NCBI RefSeq assembly: GCF_018446385.1
Contig: NC_055986.1
Location: forward strand, 25,406,302-25,470,301
Direction of reading: 5' to 3'
DNA: 64,000 nt
Source: Zingiber officinale
Taxonomy: Eukaryota > Streptophyta > Magnoliopsida > Zingiberales > Zingiberaceae
The notes under the pieces are model-generated. The model had not been told where the DNA came from, did not search any database, and worked only from the letters and a program-made list of their open reading frames with translations. Shown in pieces: positions 47,842-60,334 of the stretch. Positions within the stretch are counted from its first letter, which is position 1. Every line of letters begins with the position of its first letter. The position numbers were made by a program, and so were the translations under genes.

Positions 47842-50800
47842 ATTCATACTGAAAAAAATGGCAACAGCTCTTAGAAATAGGTTGGTCACAATGTCTTTAT
47901 TTTTGTTTTTGTTTGTTGGAAGATCATGATGTGTCTGAAGACATCCCAACGTTGTTCAACCTCATGGTTAATAAATTTGTTCTGATAAAATATTGATGTT
48001 TTTGTATGTGCTTTTGACAGTTATCTGGAGCTGGTTATATGATCAGGAAGAAAGGGAATGAACGGAAGTTGGGAGTGGAAGAGAGGGGGAAAAAAATCTG
48101 AGGTCATGTTCACAATTCCAACCGATCAATCTACCCCCTCTTCAAAGATGACAACTTGATTGACAGAGATATGGAGGGCCTGGCAACCACTGCACGAGGA
48201 CAGAAGCCGAGAGCAACTAGAGTAAGAAAAAGGAAGGGGGAGGAGATCCCTGGTTTTCCGGGCAATCTCCCCATCCATTTATTTTAGTTTTCTGTTTTTT
48301 TTATTCAGAATTTCTACTGTACACTACCTGTCGGATCTGATGGATGGGATATTGGATGAAGTCTCATGATAAATCAGATTCAAAAGTAGTAGAAGAAATG
48401 AGGGTGGGTCCTCTTCGACCTGTGGCACTGATTCTCTCGTCTCGTGGAATTTGTAGTTTTGAGGAAAGATCTAAAGAATCTGATGGGTCTTTCACTTTTG
48501 CCCTTCACTCATGCTCTTTCCTGGTTTATCCTATCTCAGCCCTCCATGCCTAATGGTCCTTGTGGAGTGAGAAGGGGATGAAGGATATGAGATAGGAAGC
48601 ATGATATGAAATTTCCACCAAAAAAAAAAATATATAGTATGATATGAAAGTAAGAAGGAATAGAGATTACATGAAATGTACAAACAAAATAAACCTGCAT
48701 ATATCACTAGCTATTTACAGTGGGTGCAAAAACACGAGATAAGACATCTCGACATGTCCATATCTCTTGTCCTTTCTTTGCTAAATTTATAGTTCTTTCC
48801 TTTCTGCTTTATGGAACGAATGCTATCTAATTCCCAATTCGACTACTAATTAATAATAAAAATAGCACTTGAAAAGTTGTCATAGCTCTCTCTCTCTCAA
48901 GAGGCACGTTGAGAAAGGTAAGACTAAAAATTGTAGACAGACATAAATCTAGCTTCTCAACAGTTAACCTGCTCTGAGCTACCATGTCTCCTACTTTGAT
49001 ATTTATTATTATTGTTAAGTTGCATCATACTTCTTGCCAACCAATAATGCACATGAATGCATTTTTTGATTTGACAGGCCAAATCAAAACTTGACAAATG
49101 CACAAATTGTAGAGCAAAAACGTATAGAGTAAAACCAAGAGTAAACCAAACACCTAAATAAAGATCTAAGAATCACTCAAGTTGGTTCCTTTATCTTTGA
49201 ATGAATTATACAATAGGATTTAACTTCCATGGATCACACTGATAGGTTTCTATTTAATGGGACAATTTACTAAACCGTACTTCTCATATTAGGTACTTAT
49301 CAAATGACTCTATGTTCATTAATTCTTACCAAATCACACCCTTGCTTTTTCTTCTTATTTTATGTTTTGATTCCAAAATCCCTTCTAAACTTACTCCTGT
49401 CAATTTCAGCAAGATGATTTCAAATTTTTTACTCAAAATTAGCTTGCTTGAGTTTTTTTCAACCTAAAAATGCTCATTAAAGAGTCTCACAATGTAATGA
49501 TGCATGAATATATAAATCAGTTTACATCTCACTCAAAACCAACTTATTTGAGTTCCTTTGTGCTAAAATTCCCTTTAAAATCCCTTCCATTTCACTGGTG
49601 CATAAATATGGGTAAATTCTGATGCAACCTGATGCCAAAGTCAACTTGCATGGGTTTAATTACCACAGAATGGTCCAGATGTTTAATTTCAAATCAAATT
49701 ACAATATGATTTTCCACTTGAAATCGTCTTATTGCAGTTTATTTGAATCCAAAATGATTGTTTTGAGGGGCCCTTACACCCTAAAACCAATTAATAAGGC
49801 ACCATTTGAAATGCCTATACAAGAGGAGTGTTCTACAAAGAGTGCCTAAGCTTCAATTTAATATTCCTAGGAAGAAACAAAGACAAACAATTTCATCATC
49901 AAAAAGGTTCCAAGATTCATCTGAATGAGGCTTTCAATTATCATATATAATTATCACAGCCAAATCCACATAAAGATATCTTGTCTGCCCTTACATAAAG
50001 GAACCATGTGAAGGGGGGAGTTTCTTCTTCTAGTGGATACACGGTACGGTTGACAGAGAACCAGAGCTCATAATATATCAACCCTGGACTTGCAACTCCA
50101 CCATTTTAATTCCCTAAAACCTCCACAAGTTTCCCTAATCAATTCTAGCTACGACAAAACAGTAGAGATCCTACTCCGGAGGCCATCGGAGGACAATGCC
50201 AATTGGGTTGTCAGCATGTGAGAGCATTGCGGCGGCATCATAGCAAGAACATGCCCACCCTTGGGAAAGGATGATGCGCCCAATAATAGGTCTGCGCTCA
50301 ACATGCGAACAGTGGCACAATCCCCTACAATATGGTGGGCATGATCACACTTCTACCTACCCATATATTTATCTACTTAGGTAATCTTCGTCGTCAGCAG
50401 AACTTATGATGCACGACATCTTTCAAACAAGTGAAATAAAATATTTCATCTTCAAGAACATGTGCGCGGTGACGACAGATTTAGCTTTGATTTAGCAGAT
50501 GCACATTTGGAAAATGGGAGGAGGGGCCTACTTGAGTTGAGGAAGATATCGTCCGTTCGGCTTGCCTCTCCGCCGCCCCGACCGTGTCCTGATCCCGCCG
50601 CCGGCGATAGCCCGGATTAGTTCACTCCCAGCTCCCTATCAAGTAAGTTGGGTCGGATTGGTACAGAAATTGCCCCATATAATCGCGGGCTCCAGCATTA
50701 TTTATAGCCGGTCCATTAGTTCTCGCCTCTCGGACAACGTAGCAAAGCCCGGCCCAGCTTGCAATTCGAGCCTCCCTCCTCGTTCTTCAACCCTCGATTG

Positions 50801-51589
50801 CTCCACGGCGACGCCCTTCGGTCTCTCCTCTCTTCCGCCCCTTGAGATGAAGAAATGGCGGGGAAGGGCAGAGTGGGATGCGATCTGATGGACTCGTTCT
50901 CTTTTCCTCTCTTCCTAGTCTTGCGGCGGGCATCGAGCTGAGCGACGCTGACGACGCCATTGACGTGCACCGCCTGATCCAGTACGATCTCGCCAGGTTC
51001 ACCGGGTATCACGCCTTGATGTTGTCGACCACATTGCAGACGCTCCTCCCCTGGCCCTCGCTCTCGTAGCCGACCTCTCCGAGCAATCAGTGTGACTAAG
51101 TCGTTATGATCCGAGGGAAGATGGGTCAAACTGTCCTCTATAGAAACCAGGTCGTTGTAAGTTGGAAGGAGATGGAGCTATTAAAAATATCTTTTGAAAA
51201 AAAAAATAATAAATCTGATTATCCTTGTACGATCTAGTCCCATAGAATTTTTCCATCTGCTATTAAGATAAATCAGGAAGTGCACGAGAAGGACAGTCAA
51301 GAAATTCAGCATCCTTTAGTTACGTGTTTCATTTGAAGGAAAAATTTCTACAAATATACTATAGCTGGGAATCGAATCATGGGTATTTGGATGATAACTT
51401 GAATGTTCTATCACGGTACCATAACCCTCGGTACACTATCAAAAATATCTTAGGAGATATAGAAGGATGTCATCATGTATGGCAAGGAGAATCAAATCAT
51501 CTGAATAACCTGCAAGAAGTAAAGGAGAGCATAAGAGGGTTAGAATAGATGCTAGGGTACTCTAGCTCATCCACTCTAACACTCACTCA
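47842..51589. other. Intergenic, no gene supported
   Basis: 3.7 kb. A GC-rich island at 50540-51130 has overlapping ORFs on both strands (50562-50888 +, 50716-51129 -) with no family resemblance; it may be a promoter/5' end relic or a decayed gene. A minus-strand open stretch at 50171-50343 is short and unassigned. Confidence 0.45.
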
Positions 51590-53910
51590 ACTCAACTCTT
51601 GTGAAAAGGGGAGTCAGCTACCGTGGCTTGGAGGATCTCGATTCTGACTATGTTTGAGTTAGGAAAGTTTGGCCATGAAAATGATAAGGTGATATGACAC
51701 TAGCTCAACCCTTGTACGAAGATGAGTCTGCTTGTACGAAGGGGAGTCCGCTTGTACGAAGGAGTATCTACTATCGCAGCCTGAAGGATTCCAACTATGT
51801 CCGAGTCAGGGGAGTCTAGGCCTTGAAAATGACAAGGAGTTATTGTAGGAACTTTCGAGCCGCAAAAATCGCTTTTTTGCGTTGCGAAAAACCTCGAAGT
51901 TCTTGCCACAGATCCGTGCGAAGATAAAAATTTACATATATTTAGTTTTCTCCTAGATCTACACTAGATCTACATGGTAGAAATTATACCTTTGTAGCGA
52001 AGCCCTTCGCTTATCCCGCTCGTCCAAAAGTTACCGGATCTCGTAGAGTGTCAAGTGAACACTCCTCTATACGTATCCACACGGACAAGAGATAGAGAAA
52101 AACCACTTAGAGTGTGCTAGCACTCTCAAGGGGTTTCGGCAATGGAGGATGAGGGAGAGGGAAGAAGAGAGGAGGAAGAAGAAGACTTGAATTCCAATCA
52201 ATGTATGGCCGACCACTCTTGAGAGGTTTTAAACCTCCATGTAATACCAAGAGTCATGACTCTTTGTCTCCCTCACGAGGTGACACACACTTGATGTGGC
52301 CTTGATGATGTGGAACATCATCATTGGGCAGCCCCATGCCAAGTCACAAATGATGTGGCATTTGGTCAAGTCAAACTTGACCCTTCATCTTCTCTCTCAA
52401 GTCAAGTCAAACTTGACCTCTTATCTCCCATGGTTGATCAAATCCAACCTTTGATTCAAGTCAACTTAATTTAATGAATCTCTATTCATTGATTTAAATT
52501 GACTCAATGAATCATAATCTAAATTAGACTCATTGGACACATGAATCAAATTGAGTCCAACTCAATTAGTCTAATTTGGATTACTCTTAATCCAATTTAG
52601 TTCATCATATGAACCTAATCCTCTTGGTCCATTATATGAACTCAATCTCCATCTAATTGCCCTTTGTGTATGACCCTATAGGTTCTTATAACGTTGGCAA
52701 TGCTCCTAAAATCATTTAGAAACATAAGTAATGAGCGGTATCTAGCAACACATCATTACTACATTACAAGAATGTTGAGATCCAACATCACCTTTGTGAC
52801 TACTAATTGTGACTCTCACAATATATGATAATATCCTTCTATCCTATACATCTAAATTGATCAACTGAGGCATAGACCGTGTCATCCTCTAATGAATTTA
52901 TGTCTTGAACTGCAAGTAGACTCACTCTAATCAAATGAGCTCAATATCTCATATTGACTCATTTGGGCATGTCCATGCACTTAGTGGTCTCACTCTATCA
53001 AGAATCATGATGTCACTCCCGTCATATAGGAGAGATAGATCCCATCTACATCACTCACTTCCCTCCGTATAATTTGTTCCATACCCAGTAATCGCCTTTA
53101 TAGTCCACCCAGTTACGGGTGACATTTGACGAAGTCAAAGTATGCAACTCCTTATGTAGGAAACCATGGTGACTTTAGATCCAAGGACTCATAGTCATAC
53201 TAATAGTCACATGAGAAAGTATATGACACTCATATAACGATCCATGATACTTTCTCATGGCGGGTCATTTAGTATACATTCTCCAATGCATACCCATGTG
53301 TCAACTTGATATCTCTATATCCATGACTTGTGAGATCAAGTCATCGAATTGACTTACATGCTAGTCTCAGTGTATTAACATTATCCCTGAATGTTAATAC
53401 TTGACTAGGAATGATTAAGAGTAGTGTTCTCTATATCATCTCACTATCGATTCAACCAATCGATTGATATAGATAAGAATCTTCCACTCAAGGACGCTAT
53501 TATACTTAGTTATTTGGCACCAATACAAGTATAACAACCATAAAGAAATGCCTTTATTAGTATATAGGAATATGATACATCGAGTCCATACAACAATCAT
53601 CATATGATTGACTCTAGGGCTCTAACTAACAGTTATAGTATTTGCTCGACCTTTTATGCGAAGGGAAGTCCGCTACCGCAGCCTCGAGAATCTCGACCCC
53701 GACTATGTCTGAGTAGGAGGAGTTTGAGTCCTAAAAATGACATAATAATACGATACTCGCTCGACCCTTGCATGAAGGGGATTCCGCAATCACATCTTGG
53801 AGGATCTCAACCCTTCTATGTCGGAGTCGGAGGAGTCTAGGCTCTGAAAAGGATACAACGATACGGTACTTGTTCGACCCTTGTGCGAAGGGGAGTCTGT
53901 TACCGCTGTT
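51590..53910 (+). repeat. ~125-bp minisatellite, split by a solo LTR
   Basis: About four to five units with CGACCCTTGTGCGAAGGGGAG, GAGGATCTCGACC, GACTATGTCTGAGT and GAGGAGTCTAGG words at 51590-51843 and 53632-53910. The solo LTR 51844-53631 sits inside one unit. Confidence 0.75.
51844..53631 (-). mobile_element. Solo LTR, copia-type, perfect TSD GTTAT
   Basis: 1788 bp, on the minus strand TGTTAGTTAGAGCCC to TTCCTACA. Flanked by GTTAT at 51839-51843 and 53632-53636. Same family as the LTR split across 30503-41431. Nothing internal remains, so it is a solo LTR left by recombination between two LTRs. The perfect TSD argues against great age. Confidence 0.85.
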
Positions 53911-54274
53911 GGATACGATTTTACGAATCAAAATCTTGGTGACATCGATCGTTGAAAGTCAAGTTTGACTTCAAAATCGAAATCTACGTTTCACGTAAAT
54001 AAATCTGAACTATTAATTTGCTCAAAACCGATTACGGGTGAATGAGAAATTAATTTTTCAAAGATGTGCTCAAATAACATTAAGGAAAAAGATGGGGTTT
54101 TAGTCCCACATCGTTAACCGACGAGAGCCAGCATTTCCTTATATGTGTTGCTGTGCTAATGTTGTTAATACAAAAGCACAGGTGCTCTCCACCCTTGGGC
54201 GAGCAGGTGCTCGCAGACGTTGTCGTTGTATCTTGGGAACGAATTACTGCTATTCATGAGCACCATAGCAGAGC
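53911..54274 (+). mobile_element. LTR-like fragment with USE-like promoter motif
   Basis: Contains AGTCCCACATCG near 54100, which resembles the plant snRNA upstream element RTCCCACATCG, and 25 nt later CTTATATG. Similar words occur in plant copia LTRs and in the fragment at 5180-5365. No snRNA sequence follows. The fragment ends where the gypsy LTR begins. Confidence 0.35.
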
Positions 54275-54952
54275 TGTCACGCCCGCACCCACGCAGTTTA
54301 ATAGTAAAAACCAAACATAAGCAACGATGCATCCAATATGTAGCAAACAAAGTGCAACAAACACAAGCAATAAATGCATCATGCATATGATGCCAATGAC
54401 ATGTCCTAGTCACCCCTAACGCCAGTCACCCATCTCACACACGATGGTGAGACCGAGTGGGTAGGGCTATGACAACCGTGCACTCTACCGTCACTGCTCC
54501 TAATGAGTGACCGAGTGGACGGGAAACTGTTGGAGTACACCTATCCTCCTACCCCAAATCATAAGTGGGGGGAGCGCAATGCTCTCATCTCCCTGAGACA
54601 ATTCAGAGGAGGGATCTCTGTCGGCTACCACGCTGCGCCACACTACCCATGAGCGGACCAATGGAGCCAAACAGAGCAACCTGTTGCAGCACACCCTGCC
54701 TGAATAAAAACCACTAACCCATGAGTGGTTGTGTGTGTAGATCCATATAACTAGCGATGTGCTCGACAATAATGGAGCTGACTATCGCACAGCATGCAAT
54801 CATATAAGATGGTGCATGCCACTAAGAATACAAATCCTGACCATATCTATCTCCATAAAACATGTACCAAAAATAAATGGATCAAATAAACAGATCTAGG
54901 TACACAGGTCAGATATAGTAAATGACTAGTCCAGTATATCACATGGCATGGT

Positions 54953-56287
54953 TGTTGGATCGAAAGCGCTAGAGGGGGGGTGAATAGCGCTCGTGGCTTT
55001 CACAATTCGTTTTCGGAAATCGTTCGAGTAAATGCAGCGGAAAAGAAAAGAAATAACACAAACAGAGAAGAGCCAAGATTTACTTGGTTCGGAGCCTAGG
55101 GCGACTCCTACTCCAAGGCCCGCGATCGTTGATCGCTTTCGGTGGGCAACAACTATAATATCGAAAAAAATCTTTACACAAGATGTATTACAGTTCAATA
55201 GCAATAATGAAATTATACTGACACTATGAGAAATAAAGACGTCGTCGCTGGCTGTCGGAGTAGCAAAGCGTTGTTGGAGCGTTCGGAGCAGTGTTGGAGA
55301 GCATAGGTTCTTCTGTTCGAGGTTGATATTGAAGCTGCACCCCGAGGCCTTCTTTTATAGCTCTACAAAGTCTGATCCAGATCCCCAAGGTTTGGGATCA
55401 AGTTTGACCCGAGGTGGATCGGTCGACCGATCACCTGTTCGGTCGACCGATCAGGCGATCTCCTCCTATTTGATCCACCCGATCCTCTCGCTCCGCTTCG
55501 ATCTGGTCAAACTCCATCCGAGGTTTGGTCGACCGATAAGCTGTCCAGTCAGCCTGATCCAGTCGACGCCCAACCCTGGTTCGGTCGACCGATCCCCTGG
55601 TCGAGCCTGGTCCAACCTCTGAAGATCTGATCTGCTGGCTTGGGGATTCGGTCGACCGATCCCAGTGTTCGGTCGACCGATACCGATCACTTCTAACTCT
55701 GCACAAAAATGTTAGTCTCCTGCAAAACAGAGTTAGAACATAATAGCTAATATATAAGCAAATAAACTGACAACCTTCAGACTGTCCGGGTCTGACTTCG
55801 GGTTTCCGACCGGAAACCCTAGGTCGACCCGACGCCTACTGTTCCCTTTACGGGGAACGCGTCCTCACCTACTCCACTCAAGAGATTTACCTGTTGCCAG
55901 TACGATCCTCCAGATCGACTAGACTTTTGCTCGGCGCTCGATGCTTCCGGACTTTCTGCTGGACTCCCGCTTCCCGACTCATCCAGTCTTCCACCTGGTT
56001 CACAACACCAGGACTTTCTACCTAGGGTTACCACCTCCTAGGACTTTTGCTTGAAGCCCTCGACCCGCCAAGACTTTCCACATAGGGTTACCGCCTCCTA
56101 TGACCTAGGGTTACCACCCCCTAGGGTTTTCCACCTGCCTAACCGCAGCTAGGACTTTTGTCTAAGTACCACTTAGGACTTTCTTGCAAGCTCCATGAAC
56201 CTTGTTAGATAACACCGCAGCTTAACTTTGAACCCTTTGCCATAATCAAAACTCAGGTTCGATCATCTGGTGCTCACTACACCAACA
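54953..56287 (-). mobile_element. 3' LTR of the gag-only Sirevirus-like element
   Basis: 1335 bp. Six GGTCGACC-centred boxes (55419-55682) upstream of the TATA box CTATAAAAGA (55351-55360, minus strand), and three to four CCTAGG minisatellite units (56025-56140). Confidence 0.85.
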
Positions 56288-58958
56288 ATCTTCCCCTTTT
56301 TGATTATGACAACCTTGGTTCAAAGTTAAGTAAAACATAACATTAAATAAAGGAATAAATAATGGAAGTTAACCATGAGTATCAATGCATAAATAAAATT
56401 TAAAGTTTATGCTCCCCCTTTCATTATGTTTAATTTCTTGATTTCTTAACTTTGACTTTTCTCTCTCCCTTTGACATAAATAAAAAACAATTAAGAAGAG
56501 AGAGTAATATTCTATTTAATTTTAAGCTCCCCCTGAAGGGTAGCATAGTTAAGTACTTATATTTTGATAAAAATTTGATTAATTACTTAGCTTAAAAAAG
56601 GATTTTTGATAAAACACTTAGCCTTGCTAGAATAAACTCATGTAAAGCTTTTAGCTAAGAGAAAATTATTTTGACTTTGAAAAGTAACTTAGCTAGTTTT
56701 TGAAAAATTGGAAAAAAGTTTAACAACAAAATTTTCAAACAGAAACACTTAGTCAAATTTGAGATAGTTTTGAAAGACTTTTTTTTTTAAAAAAAATATT
56801 TAGCTAAATTTTGAAAAGCTTTTGAAAAATATTTTGTTAAGTTCAAAAAGCTTTTTCGAAAAAATACTTAGCCAAAAAGAAACTTCAGCTTTGAAGATGA
56901 TTATTTTGAAAGGAAATTAGAAATGCAAAAATACTTAGTAATTTTTCCTGAAAAATAATATTGTCAAAATGAACTTTATGTAGCTTTATGAAAATAACTT
57001 GGTTTTAAAAATAGTTTTAAGTATAAGATGATGAAAGGTTTAAAGCTTAATTAGAAGATATATTTTTTAAAAAAATTGGATTTGCTTTAATTTTTTTTCT
57101 TAAAGATTTTAACTTTTAAAAATAATTAAAACCACACAATTTATTTTAAAGAAACTTAGCTTGACTCCACTCACTCCCCCTTAATTAATGCCAAAATAAG
57201 TCCTTAGGGTCCTAGAATCCAAGCAAAAAAAACATAATATATATTCCTAATTTTCCATCTCACCCATTCTAAGTTATCAAACTTGTTTAGCTTATGAGTG
57301 AATGTGAGATGGAATTAATTTAACTATATCACGATTTAAATATATTGTCATATGAACTTGTATTTTCAGTGATTTTTTATTTTAAAATATGTTACAAATT
57401 AATTGAGTTTGCAATCCAAATTTGAAAATATGATTTGAAAATTAAAATTTTATAGATAATGAATTTGAATTTTGAAATTAAAATAATTAATACTTTGATT
57501 GAAATTAATTAGTCTTTAGAAAATAATTTTTAAAATATTTTGAAATTAAGTTTTAAAAGATTTTTTTAAATGATTTTTAAAAAATTTTGAAATTAAGTTT
57601 TAAAAGATTTTTTAAAAGATTTTTCAAATAATTTTGAAATTAAGTTTTAAAATATTTTTTAAAATAAATTTTAAAAGATTTTTCAAATAGTTTTGAAATT
57701 AAGTTTTAAAAGATTTTTTAAAATAATTTTTAAAAGATTTTTCAAATAATTTTAAAATTAAGTTTTAAAAGATTTTAAATAATTTTTAAAATATTTTTCA
57801 AATGATTTTGAAATTAAGTTTTAAAAGATTTTTTAAAATAATTTTTAAAAGATTTTTCAAATAATTTTGAAATTAAGTTTTAAAAGATTTTTAAATAATT
57901 TTTAAAAGATTTTTCAAATAATTTTGAAATTAAGTTTTAAAAGCTTTTTTTTTAAATAAGTTTTAAAAACATTTTTAAATAAGTTTTTAAAACTTTTTTA
58001 AATAAGTTTTTAAAACTTTTTTAAATAAGTTTTTTAAGATATTTATAAAAGAGTTTTTAAAAGATTTTTAATTTAAGTTGAGTTTTGATTATCAATTTAG
58101 TTTGAATTATTAATTATTAATTTGAATTATTAATTATTAATTTGATTTGAATAATTAATTATTAATTTGATTTGAATGAGTAATTAGATTTGAATTAATT
58201 TAATTAAATCCTTAGTCATCTCACCCGATCTAAATTTCAAATCAAGAAATCCTATAATTCTGTGAGATGAATTAGGTTCAATTATAGGGTTGGTTTAACT
58301 TTGTGTTAGATTCAGGTTTAGTTTTGGGCTCAACAAATAGATATTCTTTGGATAAACTTCTGGGCTATGGTGAGTCACTTGGACATCATTAGAGTAACCA
58401 TGCCTTCGAGGTTTCCCAAATAGTCCTATCTACTGAACTTAGTATAAAACCTTGGTCTAACTAGTTAGGATCCATAAAAGGTAGCTTCGGTCAGTTCCAC
58501 TTAGCCAAATGCACCAGGTCGAAGCCATATCTTCCTAACATGCATAGACTAAGCTTCCCTAACGTACTATCATCCAATACTCCACCAGTACTGTGGGTCA
58601 AGTTAAACTTAGCCTTTTTATTCTGGTCCTAATTACTCTGCCGGATAGGTTGCGTTTAGTTACCTTGTCGAGTAGGTTCCCTTTTGGAGGTGTCAACTAT
58701 TCTGGAGCCTCCATTATTGATTTTTCTTTAATCATATTCCTTTAAGATTAAAATAATTTTAATTTAATTAATTATTTATTAAGATAATTTATTTATTTGT
58801 TAAGATGATTTTTATTTATTAAAATAATTTCAATTTAATTAATTATTTATTAAGATAATTTATTTATTGGTTAAGATAATTTTTATTTTTGCTCCCCCTG
58901 GATCATAGCCTCGATAAGGTCTATCAAGGTAATGTACTTGATCCTTGGGGACCCAGTA

Positions 58959-59990
58959 TTAACCAAGTCCAACTTGATTAGCCAAGGTTGACTTGGGGAC
59001 CCATGCTTGGACTATATTTCTATTCGATCTATTTATAATTGACAAATATGATTTATATTTTCGTTTTCGCTTAAATCCAAGTCCGGATTTATTGTAAACG
59101 ACTCTTTGTTTTCTAAGAATCAAATCAAGATTCTTGGAACCCAACGTGAACCGTTCCAATATGTCTTTAAGTTCTTTAACTTGAGTTTTCAAATTAGAAT
59201 TTTCTTCCTCAAGTTGTTGAACTTGAGTTGAACTTCCAATTTGAACTGCCTCATTTAAAGAACTCGAGTCAGTCGCTTCCTTAAGGGCTATTACCTCCTT
59301 TTGGAGTGACTTGACCCGGACATTGGATTTAGCCAATTTCTTTAATAAGTAAGGAATTAAGTTTTCCGTATCATCTAAGTTAATACTAGAAATTAAAGAA
59401 CTTACAGTGGGTTTAGGTCCTTTGGAAATGGATACGGATCCGTGGCTTTTTTCTGACTCAGATTCGGATTCACTCTCGGTATCTGTCTCGTATTCGGACT
59501 CAGTTTCCGCCACAGATGCTAGTATCGGTAGTGCGAGGAAGCTTGCCGGTTCTTCTTCGTCAATCTCGAATTCGTCTGAAGACTCGAACCATGTTGCCTT
59601 CATCATTTGTTTCTTTCTAGCTTCCTCTGTCTTGCTTATACCTGCAACCAACGTAATACCTTCCTCGACCGAAGTAGTATCATACTGTTCATCTAATTCA
59701 AATAAATCATCTATTAAATTATGCTTACTTACTTGGGTACCTTCGTGTAACTGAATCAGATTCTCCCACAGCTCCCTGGCGCTTGAGAATGGGCCGGCAC
59801 GATTCAGCTCCTTATTCGTTAAGCCGCACTGAAGTGTATGCGTTGCTTTTGCGTTTGCTTCTACCTTTTTGATAAGGTTCGCGTCCCAGTTCTCGTACGG
59901 TAGTGGCATGACGGCGCCGTCAGTTGGTATTTCGAGCCCTGTCTTGGTTATCATCCAGACATCGAACTCAGTTTGTAGGTACGACTCCAT
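58959..59990 (-). CDS. Gag ORF of the Sirevirus-like element
   Basis: 343 residues from MESYLQTEFDVWMITKTGLE. N-terminal Gag pattern of copia elements (W, LQCGLTNKELNRAG, ARELWENLIQLHEG), then KQMMKATWFESSDEFE, an acidic Ser/Glu block (residues ~165-195), a coiled coil (~230-290) and the Sirevirus-type tail SKNLDLILRKQR...GLGFKRKRKYK. The ORF at 84-698 matches its second half. The ORF looks continuous. No zinc knuckle seen. Confidence 0.82.
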   Translation of the reverse strand: MESYLQTEFDVWMITKTGLEIPTDGAVMPLPYENWDANLIKKVEANAKATHTLQCGLTNKELNRAGPFSSARELWENLIQLHEGTQVSKHNLIDDLFELDEQYDTTSVEEGITLVAGISKTEEARKKQMMKATWFESSDEFEIDEEEPASFLALPILASVAETESEYETDTESESESESEKSHGSVSISKGPKPTVSSLISSINLDDTENLIPYLLKKLAKSNVRVKSLQKEVIALKEATDSSSLNEAVQIGSSTQVQQLEEENSNLKTQVKELKDILERFTLGSKNLDLILRKQRVVYNKSGLGFKRKRKYKSYLSIINRSNRNIVQAWVPKSTLANQVGLG

Positions 59991-60320
59991 TCAGCCTTTC
60001 CAGTAGCCGAAGTCTTCGCCGGAGAAGAGCGAGGGACGAGCAGTGCTGTAGCCTTCTTGATGGGTCATTTGAGAAATGAATCTTGCACACAAAGAAACAA
60101 GAAAGCTTGTTCCAAGACTTGGTCTTGGATTAGTAGTGCAGAATAAAGATAGAAATAGCAATTTACAAATTTTGAGAAAAAAAAATTTATTAAAATAATA
60201 TAAAAAATATTATTTCAAAATTTGCTAAATGCGATATTTCATTAATCCCAATCAATTGTGAAAAGATGAAAATAAATTCTTTGAAAACAGTTTTGGAGGG
60301 AAAAAATGAAAGGCGACTCC

Positions 60321-60332
60321 GCTCTGATACCA
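60321..60332 (-). other. Primer binding site, initiator-Met tRNA
   Basis: TGGTATCAGAGC on the minus strand, 2 bp inside the 5' LTR. This is the standard PBS of plant Ty1/copia elements. Confidence 0.9.
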
Positions 60333-60334
60333 AT

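Noticed and set aside
50171-50343. Minus-strand open stretch ending VLRWPPE before a stop
   Set aside because: Only 57 codons, two frames are open at once, and I recognise no family. Possible exon of a decayed gene but not supported.
50562-51129. GC-rich island with 108- and 137-residue ORFs
   Set aside because: ORFs overlap on opposite strands with no motif or splice evidence; composition alone can explain them.
54095-54190. snRNA gene suggested by an RTCCCACATCG element and TATA-like sequence 25 nt later
   Set aside because: No U6, U3 or other known snRNA sequence follows at the expected distance, and the motif also occurs in plant LTRs.
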